This document shows, in pieces, positions 24,784 through 38,921 of a DNA stretch of 64,000 bases. Every line of letters begins with the position of its first letter. Positions within the stretch are counted from its first letter, which is position 1. Position numbers and translations under genes: made by a program. Under the pieces are notes generated by a model. The model was not told where the DNA came from. It made no database searches and was given only the letters and a program-made list of their open reading frames with translations. This DNA comes from Bos javanicus (Eukaryota; Chordata; Mammalia; Artiodactyla; Bovidae): assembly GCF_032452875.1 (NCBI RefSeq), contig NW_026894342.1:1-64000 (forward strand), given 5' to 3'.

Positions 24784-26687
24784 CTGGGCCTGCTGAGCTG
24801 CGTGATTACTGTCTGCTCATCTGCTTGACAATTGCCAGCTGAGCTGCACGATTCCTGCCTGTCATCTGCTTGACAATTGCCAGCTGTGCTGCATAATTCC
24901 TGCCTGCTCAGCTGCTTGATTATTGCCAGCTGAGCAGCATGATTCCTCACACCTGAGTTCCATGATTATTGCCTGCTGACTGTTTGATTCGTGCCTACTC
25001 AGCTCTTTGTTTATTGCCTCCAGAGGCACATGATCAGTGTATGATAGCAAACATGATCAGCGCATGATCAGTCACATGATCAGCGCCATTAAGTCACGTG
25101 ATCACTACATGATAGTCATGTGATCAGTCCATGCTCAGTCACGGTATCAGTGCATGATCAGCCACGTGATCAGTGCATGATCTGTCACAAGATTAGTGTA
25201 TGATCATCCACGTGATCAGTGCACGGGCAGTCATGTGATCAGTGCATGATATAGACGTGAACAGTGCATGATCAGTCTCGTGATCAGTGCATGATAGCCA
25301 CGTGATCAGTGCATGATCAGTCACCTGATGGGTGTATGATCATTCACGTGACCTGTACATGGTAGCTACATGATCATTGCATGATCAGCCACGTGAGTAG
25401 TTCATGATAGCCACGTGATCACTGCATGATCAGTCACGTGATCAGTGCATGATCAGTCATGTGACCAGTACATGGTAGCTGCGTGATCATGGCATGATCA
25501 GCCACGTGAGCAGTGCATGATAGCCACGTGATCAGTGCATGATCAGACACGAGATCAGTGCATGATCAGTCACGTGATCAGTGCATGATCAGCCACGTGA
25601 TCAGTGCATGACCAGGCACGTGATCAGTGTATGTCCAGCCAAGTGATCAGTGCATGATAGCCACGTGATCAGTGCATGATCAGTCACGTGATCAGTGCAT
25701 GATCAGTTATGTGATCAGTGTATGATCAGCCACGTGATCAGTGCATGATCAGCCACATGATCAGTGCATGATCAATTACGTGATCAGTGCATGATCAGTC
25801 ACGTGACCAGTACATGGTAGCTACGTGATCATTGCCTGATCAGCCACGTGATCAGTGCATGATAGCCACGTGATCAGTGCATGATAGCCACGTGATCAGT
25901 GCATGATCAGTCATGTGATACGTGTGTGATCAGCCACGTGATCAGTGCATGATATCCACGTGATCAGTGCATGACAGCCACGTGATCAGTGCATGAGAGC
26001 CACGGGATCAGTGCATGATCAGTCACGTGATACATGTGTGATCAGCCACGTGATCAGTGCATGATGAGCCACGTGATCAGTGCAGGATCAATTACGTGAT
26101 CAGTGCATGATCAGTCACGTGACCAGTACATGGTTGCTACGTGATCGTTGCATGATCAGCCACGTGAGCAGAGCATGATAGCCACGTGATCAGTGCATGA
26201 TCAGTCACGTGATCAGTACATGATCAGTCACGTGAACAGTGCATGATCATTTACGTGATCTTTGCATGATCAGTCACGTGACCAGTATATGGTTGCTACG
26301 TGATCATTCCATGACGAGCCACGTGAGCAGTGCATGATAGCCACGTGATGTGTGCATGAGTTACGTGAGCAGAGTATGATCAGCCACGTGATCAGTGCAT
26401 GAGTGCCACGTGATCAGTGCATGATATGTCACGTGACAGGTGTGTGATCAGCCACGTGAACAGTGCATGTTCAGCCACGTGATCAGTGCATGATAGCCAC
26501 GTGATCAGTGCATGATCAGTTACGTGAGCAGTGTATGATCAGCCACGTGATCAGTGCATGGTCAGACACGTGAACAGTGTATGATCAGCCACGTGATCAG
26601 TGCATGATATCCAAGTGATCAGTGCATGATCATCACGTGATCAGTGTATGATCAGCCACGTGAACAGTGCATGCTCAGTCACGTGAT
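24784..26687. repeat. HOR unit 15 (1904 bp), complete reference unit
   Basis: The core is at 24784-25029 with CTGCATAATT. Every module M1-M10 is present in order, including CAGACACGAG, GACCAGGCACG, TGTCCAGCCAAG and AGTTATGTG. I use this unit as the reference for scoring losses and duplications elsewhere. It is followed by a 1,518-bp unit, as is unit 7. Confidence 0.93.
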
Positions 26688-28205
26688 CTGGGCCTGCTGA
26701 GCTGCGTGATTACTGTCTGCTCATCTGCTTGACAATTGCCAGCTGAGCTGCACGATTCCTGCCTGTCATCTGCTTGACAATTGCCAGCTGTGCTGCGTAA
26801 TTCCTGCCTGCTCAGCTGCTTGATTATTGCCAGCTGAGCAGCATGATTCCTCACACCTGAGTTCCATGATTATTGCCTGCTGACTGTTTGATTCGTGCCT
26901 ACTCAGCTCTTTGTTTATTGCCTCCAGAGGCACATGATCAGTGTATGATAGCAAACATGATCAGCGCATGATCAGTCACATGATCAGCGCCATTAAGTCA
27001 CGTGATCACTACATGATAGTCATGTGATCAGTCCATGCTCAGTCACGGTATCAGTGCATGATCAGCCACGTGATCAGTGCATGATCAGTCACGTGATCAG
27101 TGCATGATCAGCCACGTGATCAGTGCATGACCAGTCACGTGATCAGTGCATGATCAGCCACGTGATCAGTGCATGATAGCCACGTGATCAGTGCATGATC
27201 AGTCACGTGATCAGTGCATGATCAGTCACGTGATCAGTGTATGATCAGCCACGTGATCAGTGCATGATCAGCCACATGATCAGTGCATGATCAGCACGTG
27301 ATCAGTGCATGATCAGTCACGTGACCAGTACATGGTAGCTACGTGATCATTGCATGATCAGCCACGTGATCAGTGCATGATAGCCACGTGATCAGTGCAT
27401 GATAGCCACGTGATCAGTGCATGATCAGTCATGTGATCAGTGTGTGATCAGCCACGTGATCAGTGCATGATATCCACGTGATCAGTGCATGACAGCCACG
27501 TGATCAGTGCATGAGAGCCACGTGATCAGTGCATGATCAGTCACGTGATACATGTGTGATCAGCCACGTGATCAGTGCATGATGAGCCACGTGATCAGTG
27601 CAGGATCAATTACGTGATCAGTGCATGATCAGTCACGTGACCAGTACATGGTTGCTACGTGATCGTTGCATGATCAGCCACGTGAGCAGAGCATGATAGC
27701 CACGTGATCAGTGCATGATCAGTCACGTGATCAGTACATGATCAGTCACGTGAACAGTGCATGATCATTTACGTGATCTTTGCATGATCAGTCACGTTAC
27801 CAGTATATGGTTGCTACGTGATCATTCCATGACGAGCCACGTGAGCAGTGCATGATAGCCACGTGATGTGTGCATGAGTTACGTGAGCAGAGTATGATCA
27901 GCCACGTGATCAGTGCATGAGTGCCACGTGATCAGTGCATGATATGTCACGTGACAGGTGTGTGATCAGCCACGTGAACAGTGCATGTTCAGCCACGTGA
28001 TCAGTGCATGATAGCCACGTGATCAGTGCATGATCAGTTACGTGAGCAGTGTATGATCAGCCACGTGATCAGTGCATGGTCAGACACGTGAACAGTGTAT
28101 GATCAGCCACGTGATCAGTGCATGATATCCAAGTGATCAGTGCATGATCATCACGTGATCAGTGTATGATCAGCCACGTGAACAGTGCATGCTCAGTCAC
28201 GTGAT
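26688..28205. repeat. HOR unit 16 (1518 bp), lacking M2-M5
   Basis: The core is at 26688-26933. M1 passes directly into M6-like monomers (GACCAGTCACG near 27129), then M7-M10. The gap matches unit 8, but the surviving M6 monomers differ: GACCAGTCACG here, GATCAGGCACG there. A shortened monomer GATCAGCACG lies near 27290. Confidence 0.9.
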
Positions 28206-29948
28206 CTGGGCCTGCTGAGCTGCGTGATTACTGTCTGCTCATCTGCTTGACAATTGCCAGCTGAGCTGCACGATTCCTGCCTGTCATCTGCTTGACAATT
28301 GCCAGCTGTGCTGCGTAATTCCTGCCTGCTCAGCTGCTTGATTATTGCCAGCTGAGCAGCATGATTCCTCACACCTGAGTTCCATGATTATTGCCTGCTG
28401 ACTGTTTGATTCGTGCCTACTCAGCTCTTTGTTTATTGCCTCCAGAGGCACATGATCAGTGTATGATAGCAAACATGATCAGCGCATGATCAGTCACATG
28501 ATCAGCGCCATTAAGTCACGTGATCACTACATGATAGTCATGTGATCAGTCCATGCTCAGTCACGGTATCAGTGCATGATCAGCCACGTGATCAGTGCAT
28601 GATCTGTCACAAGATTAGTGTATGATCATCCACGTGATCAGTGCATGGGCAGTCATGTGATCAGTGCATGATATAGACGTGAACAGTGCATGATCAGTCT
28701 CGTGATCAGTGCATGATAGCCACGTGATCAGTGCATGATCAGTCACCTGATGGGTGTATGATCATTCACGTGACCTGTACATGGTAGCTACATGATCATT
28801 GCATGATCAGCCACGTGAGTAGTGCATGATAGCCACGTGATCACTGCATGATCAGTCACGTGATCAGTGCATGATCAGTCATGTGACCAGTACATGGTAG
28901 CTGCGTGATCATGCATGATCAGCCACGTGAGCAGTGCATGATAGCCACGTGATCAGTGCATGATCAGTCACGTGATCAGTGCATGATCAGCCACGTGATC
29001 AGTGCATGATCAGCCACATGATCAGTGCATGATCAATTACGTGATCAGTGCATGATCAGTCACGTGATCAGTACATGGTAGCTACGTGATCATTGCATGA
29101 TCAGCCACGTGATCAGTGCATGATAGCCACGTGATCAGTGCATGATAGCCACGTGATCAGTGCATGATCAGTCATGTGATACGTGTGTGATCAGCCACGT
29201 GATCAGTGCATGATATCCACGTGATCAGTGCATGACAGCCACGTGATCAGTGCATGAGAGCCACGGGATCAGTGCATGATCAGTCACGTGATACATGTGT
29301 GATCAGCCACGTGATCAGTGCATGATGAGCCACGTGATCAGTGCAGGATCAATTACGTGATCAGTGCATGATCAGTCACGTGACCAGTACATGGTTGCTA
29401 CGTGATCGTTGCATGATCAGCCACGTGAGCAGAGCATGATAGCCACGTGATCAGTGCATGATCAGTCACGTGATCAGTACATGATCAGTCACGTGAACAG
29501 TGCATGATCATTTACGTGATCTTTGCATGATCAGTCACGTTACCAGTATATGGTTGCTACGTGATCATTCCATGACGAGCCACGTGAGCAGTGCATGATA
29601 GCCACGTGATGTGTGCATGAGTTACGTGAGCAGAGTATGATCAGCCACGTGATCAGTGCATGAGTGCCACGTGATCAGTGCATGATATGTCACGTGACAG
29701 GTGTGTGATCAGCCACGTGAACAGTGCATGTTCAGCCACGTGATCAGTGCATGATAGCCACGTGATCAGTGCATGATCAGTTACGTGAGCAGTGTATGAT
29801 CAGCCACGTGATCAGTGCATGGTCAGACACGTGAACAGTGTATGATCAGCCACGTGATCAGTGCATGATATCCAAGTGATCAGTGCATGATCATCACGTG
29901 ATCAGTGTATGATCAGCCACGTGAACAGTGCATGCTCAGTCACGTGAT
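28206..29948. repeat. HOR unit 17 (1743 bp), regular type
   Basis: The core is at 28206-28451. M1-M5 are followed by M7 without the M6 run and without AGTTATGTG. This accounts for the 161-bp (seven-monomer) difference from 1,904. M8-M10 are complete. M5 has the one-base-shorter GATCATGCATG. This begins the most uniform part of the window. Confidence 0.92.
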
Positions 29949-31691
29949 CTGGGCCTGCTGAGCTGCGTGATTACTGTCTGCTCATCTGCTTGACAATTGC
30001 CAGCTGAGCTGCACGATTCCTGCCTGTCATCTGCTTGACAATTGCCAGCTGTGCTGCGTAATTCCTGCCTGCTCAGCTGCTTGATTATTGCCAGCTGAGC
30101 AGCATGATTCCTCACACCTGAGTTCCATGATTATTGCCTGCTGACTGTTTGATTCGTGCCTACTCAGCTCTTTGTTTATTGCCTCCAGAGGCACATGATC
30201 AGTGTATGATAGCAAACATGATCAGCGCATGATCAGTCACATGATCAGCGCCATTAAGTCACGTGATCACTACATGATAGTCATGTGATCAGTCCATGCT
30301 CAGTCACGGTATCAGTGCATGATCAGCCACGTGATCAGTGCATGATCTGTCACAAGATTAGTGTATGATCATCCACGTGATCAGTGCACGGGCAGTCATG
30401 TGATCAGTGCATGATATAGACGTGAACAGTGCATGATCAGTCTCGTGATCAGTGCATGATAGCCACGTGATCAGTGCATGATCAGTCACCTGATGGGTGT
30501 ATGATCATTCACGTGACCTGTACATGGTAGCTACATGATCATTGCATGATCAGCCACGTGAGTAGTTCATGATAGCCACGTGATCACTGCATGATCAGTC
30601 ACGTGATCAGTGCATGATCAGTCATGTGACCAGTACATGGTAGCTGCGTGATCATGGCATGATCAGCCACGTGAGCAGTGCATGATAGCCACGTGATCAG
30701 TGCATGATCAGTCACGTGATCAGTGCATGATCAGCCACGTGATCAGTGCATGATCAGCCACATGATCAGTGAATGATCAATTACGTGATCAGTGCATGAT
30801 CAGTCACGTGATCAGTGCATGGTAGCTACGTGATCATTGCATGATCAGCCACGTGATCAGTGCATGATAGCCACGTGATCAGTGCATGATAGCCACGTGA
30901 TCAGTGCATGATCAGTCATGTGATACGTGTGTGATCAGCCACGTGATCAGTGCATGATATCCACGTGATCAGTGCATGACAGCCACGTGATCAGTGCATG
31001 AGAGCCACGGGATCAGTGCATGATCAGTCACGTGATACATGTGTGATCAGCCACGTGATCAGTGCATGATGAGCCACGTGATCAGTGCAGGATCAATTAC
31101 GTGATCAGTGCATGATCAGTCACGTGACCAGTACATGGTTGCTACGTGATCGTTGCATGATCAGCCACGTGAGCAGAGCATGATAGCCACGTGATCAGTG
31201 CATGATCAGTCACGTGATCAGTACATGATCAGTCACGTGAACAGTGCATGATCATTTACGTGATCTTTGCATGATCAGTCACGTGACCAGTATATGGTTG
31301 CTACGTGATCATTCCATGACGAGCCACGTGAGCAGTGCATGATAGCCACGTGATGTGTGCATGAGTTACGTGAGCAGAGTATGATCAGCCACGTGATCAG
31401 TGCATGAGTGCCACGTGATCAGTGCATGATATGTCACGTGACAGTGTGTGATCAGCCACGTGAACAGTGCATGTTCAGCCACGTGATCAGTGCATGATAG
31501 CCACGTGATCAGTGCATGATCAGTTACGTGAGCAGTGTATGATCAGCCACGTGATCAGTGCATGGTCAGACACGTGAACAGTGTATGATCAGCCACGTGA
31601 TCAGTGCATGATATCCAAGTGATCAGTGCATGATCATCACGTGATCAGTGTATGATCAGCCACGTGAACAGTGCATGCTCAGTCACGTGAT
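29949..31691. repeat. HOR unit 18 (1743 bp), regular type
   Basis: The core is at 29949-30194. It has the same module set as unit 17, so M6 is absent. Private changes include GATCAGTGAATG near 30766 and GTGACAGTGTGTG (one G short) near 31439. M2 keeps CACGGGC. Confidence 0.92.
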
Positions 31692-33431
31692 CTGGGCCTG
31701 CTGAGCTGCGTGATTACTGTCTGCTCATCTGCTTGACAATTGCCAGCTGAGCTGCACGATTCCTGCCTGTCATCTGCTTGACAATTGCCAGCTGTGCTGC
31801 GTAATTCCTGCCTGCTCAGCTGCTTGATTATTGCCAGCTGAGCAGCATGATTCCTCACACCTGAGTTCCATGATTATTGCCTGCTGACTGTTTGATTCGT
31901 GCCTACTCAGCTCTTTGTTTATTGCCTCCAGAGGCACATGATCAGTGTATGATAGCAAACATGATCAGCGCATGATCAGTCACATGATCAGCGCCATTAA
32001 GTCACGTGATCACTACATGATAGTCATGTGATCAGTCCATGCTCAGTCACGGTATCAGTGCATGATCAGCCACGTGATCAGTGCATGATCTGTCACAAGA
32101 TTAGTGTATGATCATCCACGTGATCAGTGCATGGGCAGTCATGTGATCAGTGCATGATATAGACGTGATCAGTGCATGATCAGTCTCGTGATCAGTGCAT
32201 GATAGCCACGTGATCAGTGCATGATCAGTCACCTGATGGGTGTATGATCATTCACGTGACCTGTACATGGTAGCTACATGATCATTGCATGATCAGCCAC
32301 GTGAGTAGTTCATGATAGCCACGTGATCACTGCATGATCAGTCACGTGATCAGTGCATGATCAGTCATGTGACCAGTACATGGTAGCTGCGTGATCATGC
32401 ATGATCAGCCACGTGAGCAGTGCATGATAGCCACGTGATCAGTGCATGATCAGTCACGTGATCAGTGCATGATCAGCCACGTGATCAGTGCATGATCAGC
32501 CACGTGATCAGTGCATGATCAATTACGTGATCAGTGCATGATCAGTCACGTGATCAGTGCATGATAGCTACGTGATCATTGCATGATCAGCCACGTGATC
32601 AGTGCATGATAGCCACGTGATCAGTGCATGATAGCCACGTGATCAGTGCATGATCAGTCATGTGATACGTGTGTGATCAGCCACGTGATCAGTGCATGAT
32701 ATCCACGTGATCAGTGCATGACAGCCACGTGATCAGTGCATGAGAGCCACGGATCAGTGCATGATCAGTCACGTGATACATGTGATCAGCCACGTGATCA
32801 GTGCATGATGAGCCACGTGATCAGTGCAGGATCAATTACGTGATCAGTGCATGATCAGTCACGTGACCAGTACATGGTTGCTACGTGATCGTTGCATGAT
32901 CAGCCACGTGAGCAGAGCATGATAGCCACGTGATCAGTGCATGATCAGTCACGTGATCAGTACATGATCAGTCACGTGAACAGTGCATGATCATTTACGT
33001 GATCTTTGCATGATCAGTCACGTGACCAGTATATGGTTGCTACGTGATCATTCCATGACGAGCCACGTGAGCAGTGCATGATAGCCACGTGATGTGTGCA
33101 TGAGTTACGTGAGCAGAGTATGATCAGCCACGTGATCAGTGCATGAGTGCCACGTGATCAGTGCATGATATGTCACGTGACAGGTGTGTGATCAGCCACG
33201 TGAACAGTGCATGTTCAGCCACGTGATCAGTGCATGATAGCCACGTGATCAGTGCATGATCAGTTACGTGAGCAGTGTATGATCAGCCACGTGATCAGTG
33301 CATGGTCAGACACGTGAACAGTGTATGATCAGCCACGTGATCAGTGCATGATATCCAAGTGATCAGTGCATGATCATCACGTGATCAGTGTATGATCAGC
33401 CACGTGAACAGTGCATGCTCAGTCACGTGAT
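31692..33431. repeat. HOR unit 19 (1740 bp), regular type
   Basis: The core is at 31692-31937. M6 is absent. M8 contains two linked shortenings: GAGAGCCACGGATC near 32742 and GATACATGTGATC near 32775. Unit 23 has the same pair exactly 7,230 bp downstream. Confidence 0.92.
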
Positions 33432-35150
33432 CTGGGCCTGCTGAGCTGCGTGATTACTGTCTGCTCATCTGCTTGACAATTGCCAGCTGAGCTGCACGAT
33501 TCCTGCCTGTCATCTGCTTGACAATTGCCAGCTGTGCTGCGTAATTCCTGCCTGCTCAGCTGCTTGATTATTGCCAGCTGAGCAGCATGATTCCTCACAC
33601 CTGAGTTCCATGATTATTGCCTGCTGACTGTTTGATTCGTGCCTACTCAGCTCTTTGTTTATTGCCTCCAGAGGCACATGATCAGTGTATGATAGCAAAC
33701 ATGATCAGCGCATGATCAGTCACATGATCAGCGCCATTAAGTCACGTGATCACTACATGATAGTCATGTGATCAGTCCATGCTCAGTCACGGTATCAGTG
33801 CATGATCAGCCACGTGATCAGTGCATGATCTGTCACATGATTAGTGTATGATCATCCACGTGATCAGTGCATGGGCAGTCATGTGATCAGTGCATGATAT
33901 AGACGTGATCAGTGCATGATCAGTCTCGTGATCAGTGCATGATAGCCACGTGATCAGTGCATGATCAGTCACCTGATGGGTGTATGATCATTCACGTGAC
34001 CTGTACATGGTAGCTACATGATCATTGCATGATCAGCCACGTGAGTAGTGCATGATAGCCACGTGATCACTGCATGATCAGTCACGTGATCAGTGCATGA
34101 TCAGTCATGTGACCAGTACATGGTAGCTGCGTGATCATGCATGATCAGCCACGTGAGCAGTGCATGATAGCCACGTGATCAGTGCATGATCAGTCACGTG
34201 ATCAGTGCATGATCAGCCACGTGATCAGTGCATGATCAGCCACGTGATCAGTGCATGATCAGCCACGTGATCAGTGCATGATCAGTCACGTGATCAGTAC
34301 ATGGTAGCCACGTGATCAGTGCATGATCAGCCACGTGATCAGTGCATGATAGCCACGTGATCAGTGCATGATAGCCACGTGATCAGTGCATGATCAGTCA
34401 TGTGATACGTGTGATCAGCCACGTGATCAGTGCATGATATCCACGTGATCAGTGCATGACAGCCACGTGATCAGTGCATGAGAGCCACGTGATCAGTGCA
34501 TGATCAGTCACGTGATACATGTGTGATCAGCCACGTGATCAGTGCATGATGAGCCACGTGATCAGTGCATGATCAATTACGTGATCAGTGCATGATCAGT
34601 CACGTGACCAGTACATGGTTGCTACGTGATCGTTGCATGATCAGCCACGTGAGCAGAGCATGATAGCCACGTGATCAGTGCATGATCAGTCACGTGATCA
34701 GTACATGATCAGTCACGTGAACAGTGCATGATCATTTACGTGATCTTTGCATGATCAGTCACGTGACCAGTATATGGTTGCTACGTGATCATTCCATGAC
34801 GAGCCACGTGAGCAGTGCATGATAGCCACGTGATGTGTGCATGAGTTACGTGAGCAGAGTATGATCAGCCACGTGATCAGTGCATGAGTGCCACGTGATC
34901 AGTGCATGATATGTCACGTGACAGGTGTGTGATCAGCCACGTGAACAGTGCATGTTCAGCCACGTGATCAGTGCATGATAGCCACGTGATCAGTGCATGA
35001 TCAGTTACGTGAGCAGTGTATGATCAGCCACGTGATCAGTGCATGGTCAGACACGTGAACAGTGTATGATCAGCCACGTGATCAGTGCATGATCATCACG
35101 TGATCAGTGTATGATCAGCCACGTGAACAGTGCATGCTCAGTCACGTGAT
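33432..35150. repeat. HOR unit 20 (1719 bp), regular type minus one monomer
   Basis: The core is at 33432-33677. M2 starts with CACATGATTAG instead of CACAAGATTAG, shared only with unit 24. M7 is largely near-consensus (no CAATTACG before GGTAGCCACG). M10 lacks the 22-bp GATATCCAAG monomer near 35088, so the unit is about one monomer shorter than its neighbours. Confidence 0.92.
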
Positions 35151-37084
35151 CTGGGCCTGCTGAGCTGCGTGATTACTGTCTGCTCATCTGCTTGACAATT
35201 GCCAGCTGAGCTGCACGATTCCTGCCTGTCATCTGCTTGACAATTGCCAGCTGTGCTGCATAATTCCTGCCTGCTCAGCTGCTTGATTATTGCCAGCTGA
35301 GCAGCATGATTCCTCACACCTGAGTTCCATGATTATTGCCTGCTGACTGTTTGATTCGTGCCTACTCAGCTCTTTGTTTATTGCCTCCAGAGGCACATGA
35401 TCAGTGTATGATAGCAAACATGATCAGCGCATGATCAGTCACATGATCAGCGCCATTAAGTCACGTGATCACTACATGATAGTCATGTGATCAGTCCATG
35501 CTCAGTCACGGTATCAGTGCATGATCAGCCACGTGATCAGTGCATGATCTGTCACAAGATTAGTGTATGATCATCCACGTGATCAGTGCATGGGCAGTCA
35601 TGTGATCAGTGCATGATATAGACGTGATCAGTGCATGATCAGTCTCGTGATCAGTGCATGATAGCCACGTGATCAGTGCATGATCAGTCACCTGATGGGT
35701 GTATGATCATTCACGTGACCTGTACATGGTAGCTACATGATCATTGCATGATCAGCCACGTGAGTAGTGCATGATAGCCACGTGATCACTGCATGATCAG
35801 TCACGTGATCAGTGCATGATCAGTCATGTGACCAGTACATGGTAGCTGCGTGATCATGGCATGATCAGCCACGTGAGCAGTGCATGATAGCCACGTGATC
35901 AGTGCATGATCAGACACGTGATCAGTGCATGATCAGTCACGTGATCAGTGCATGATCAGCCACGTGATCAGTGCATGACCAGGCACGTGATCAGTGTATG
36001 TCAGCCACGTGATCAGTGCATGATAGCCACGTGATCAGTGCATGATCAGTCACGTGATCAGTGCATGATCAGTTATGTGATCAGTGCATGATCAGCCACG
36101 TGATCAGTGCATGATCAGCCACATGATCAGTGCATGATCAATTACGTGATCAGTGCATGATCAGTCACGTGACCAGTACATGGTAGCTACGTGATCATTG
36201 CATGATCAGCCACGTGATCAGTGCATGATAGCCACGTGATCAGTGCATGATAGCCACGTGATCAGTGCATGATCAGTCATGTGATACGTGTGTGATCAGC
36301 CACATGATCAGTGCATGATATCCACGTGATCAGTGCATGACAGCCACGTGATCAGTGCATGAGAGCCACGTGATCAGTGCATGATCAGTCACGTGATCAT
36401 GTGTGATCAGCCACGATCAGTGCATCACGTGATCAGTGATGATCAGCCACGTGATCAGTGCATGATGAGCCACGTGATCAGTGCACAATTACGTGATCAG
36501 TGCATGATCAGTCACGTGACCAGTACATGGTTGCTACGTGATCGTTGCATGATCAGCCACGTGAGCAGAGCATGATAGCCACGTGATCAGTGCATGATCA
36601 GTCACGTGATCAGTACATGATCAGTCACGTGAACAGTGCATGATCATTTACGTGATCTTTGCATGATCAGTCACGTTACCAGTATATGGTTGCTACGTGA
36701 TCATTCCATGATCAGCCACGTGAGCAGTGCATGATAGCCACGTGATGTGTGCATGAGTTACGTGAGCAGAGTATGATCAGCCACGTGATCAGTGCATGAG
36801 TGCCACGTGATCAGTGCATGATATGTCACGTGACAGGTGTGTGATCAGCCACGTGAACAGTGCATGTTCAGCCACGTGATCAGTGCATGATAGCCACGTG
36901 ATCAGTGCATGATCAGTTACGTGAGCAGTGTATGATCAGCCACGTGATCAGTGCATGGTCAGACACGTGAACAGTGTATGATCAGCCACGTGATCAGTGC
37001 ATGATATCCAAGTGATCAGTGCATGATCATCACGTGATCAGTGTATGATCAGCCACGTGAACAGTGCATGCTCAGTCACGTGAT
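35151..37084. repeat. HOR unit 21 (1934 bp), complete plus local damage
   Basis: The core is at 35151-35396, with the CTGCATAATT allele that is otherwise rare in this half of the window. M1-M10 are all present, including M6 (GACCAGGCACG near 35978). An irregular stretch with broken monomers at 36397-36490 adds about 30 bp. M9 ends CATGATCAGCC near 36710 where other units read CATGACGAGCC. Confidence 0.9.
36397..36490. repeat. Irregular stretch of truncated monomers in M8 of unit 21
   Basis: The 22-23 bp step breaks down here. CCACGATCAG near 36411 lacks the TG of CACGTG. GTGCATCACGTG near 36421 lacks most of a monomer. GATCAGTGATGATC near 36431 lacks CA. GTGCACAATTACG near 36481 lacks the GGATC normally found in M8. 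No other unit shows this cluster. It could be a repair scar or a local consensus error. Confidence 0.8.
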
Positions 37085-38921
37085 CTGGGCCTGCTGAGCT
37101 GCGTGATTACTGTCTGCTCATCTGCTTGACAATTGCCAGCTGAGCTGCACGATTCCTGCCTGTCATCTGCTTGACAATTGCCAGCTGTGCTGCGTAATTC
37201 CTGCCTGCTCAGCTGCTTGATTATTGCCAGCTGAGCAGCATGATTCCTCACACCTGAGTTCCATGATTATTGCCTGCTGACTGTTTGATTCGTGCCTACT
37301 CAGCTCTTTGTTTATTGCCTCCAGAGGCACATGATCAGTGTATGATAGCAAACATGATCAGCGCATGATCAGTCACATGATCAGCGCCATTAAGTCACGT
37401 GATCACTACATGATAGTCATGTGATCAGTCCATGCTCAGTCACGGTATCAGTGCATGATCAGCCACGTGATCAGTGCATGATCTGTCACAAGATTAGTGT
37501 ATGATCATCCACGTGATCAGTGCATGGGCAGTCATGTGATCAGTGCATGATATAGACGTGATCAGTGCATGATCAGTCTCGTGATCAGTGCATGATAGCC
37601 ACGTGATCAGTGCATGATCAGTCACCTGATGGGTGTATGATCATTCACGTGACCTGTACATGGTAGCTACATGATCATTGCATGATCAGCCACGTGAGTA
37701 GTTCATGATAGCCACGTGATCACTGCATGATCAGTCACGTGATCAGTGCATGATCAGTCACGTGATCAGTGCATGATCAGCCACGTGATCAGTGCATGAT
37801 CAGCCACGTGATCAGTGCATGATAGCCACGTGATCAGTGCATGATCAGCCACGTGATCAGTGCATGATCAGCCACGTGATCAGTGCATGATCAGCCACGT
37901 GATCAGTGCATGATCAGTCACGTGATCAGTGCATGATCAGCCACGTGATCAGTGCATGATCAGCCACGTGATCAGTGCATGATCAGCCACGTGATCAGTG
38001 CATGATCAGCCACGTGATCAGTGCATGATCAATTACGTGATCAGTGCATGATCAGTCACGTGACCAGTACATGGTAGCTACGTGATCATTGCTGATCAGC
38101 CACGTGATCAGTGCATGATAGCCACGTGATCAGTGCATGATAGCCACGTGATCAGTGCATGATCAGTCATGTGATACGTGTGTGATCAGCCACGTGATCA
38201 GTGCATGATATCCACGTGATCAGTGCATGACAGCCACGTGATCAGTGCATGAGAGCCACGTGATCAGTGCATGATCAGTCACGTGATACATGTGTGATCA
38301 GCCACGTGATCAGTGCATGATGAGCCACGTGATCAGTGCAGGATCAATTACGTGATCAGTGCATGATCAGTCACGTGACCAGTACATGGTTGCTACGTGA
38401 TCGTTGCATGATCAGCCACGTGAGCAGAGCATGATAGCCACGTGATCAGTGCATGATCAGTCACGTGATCAGTACATGATCAGTCACGTGAACAGTGCAT
38501 GATCATTTACGTGATCTTTGCATGATCAGTCACGTGACCAGTATATGGTTGCTACGTGATCATTCCATGACGAGCCACGTGAGCAGTGCATGATAGCCAC
38601 GTGATGTGTGCATGAGTTACGTGAGCAGAGTATGATCAGCCACGTGATCAGTGCATGAGTGCCACGTGATCAGTGCATGATATGTCACGTGACAGGTGTG
38701 TGATCAGCCACGTGAACAGTGCATGTTCAGCCACGTGATCAGTGCATGATAGCCACGTGATCAGTGCATGATCAGTTACGTGAGCAGTGTATGATCAGCC
38801 ACGTGATCAGTGCATGGTCAGACACGTGAACAGTGTATGATCAGCCACGTGATCAGTGCATGATCATCACGTGATCAGTGTATGATCAGCCACGTGAACA
38901 GTGCATGCTCAGTCACGTGAT
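37085..38921. repeat. HOR unit 22 (1837 bp), M5-M6 replaced by uniform monomers
   Basis: The core is at 37085-37330. M1-M4 are present, but M5 is missing (no CATGTGACCAGTACATGG, no GGTAGCTGCG). In its place is a run of near-identical consensus monomers at about 37741-38026, before M7 resumes at CAATTACG near 38029. M10 lacks the GATATCCAAG monomer. Confidence 0.92.
37741..38026. repeat. Run of near-identical consensus monomers
   Basis: About twelve monomers in a row differ almost only by the CC/TC choice before ACGTG, and one is the 22-bp GATAGCC form near 37821. The landmark variants normally found at this place are absent. The low diversity suggests recent local amplification of one or two monomers. 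It is the cleanest stretch from which to take a consensus. Confidence 0.85.

Noticed and set aside
36381..36575. Plus-strand 64-codon frame
   Set aside because: It exists only because damaged monomers at 36397-36490 shift the phase. Its product is a translation of the satellite monomer and has no counterpart in other units.
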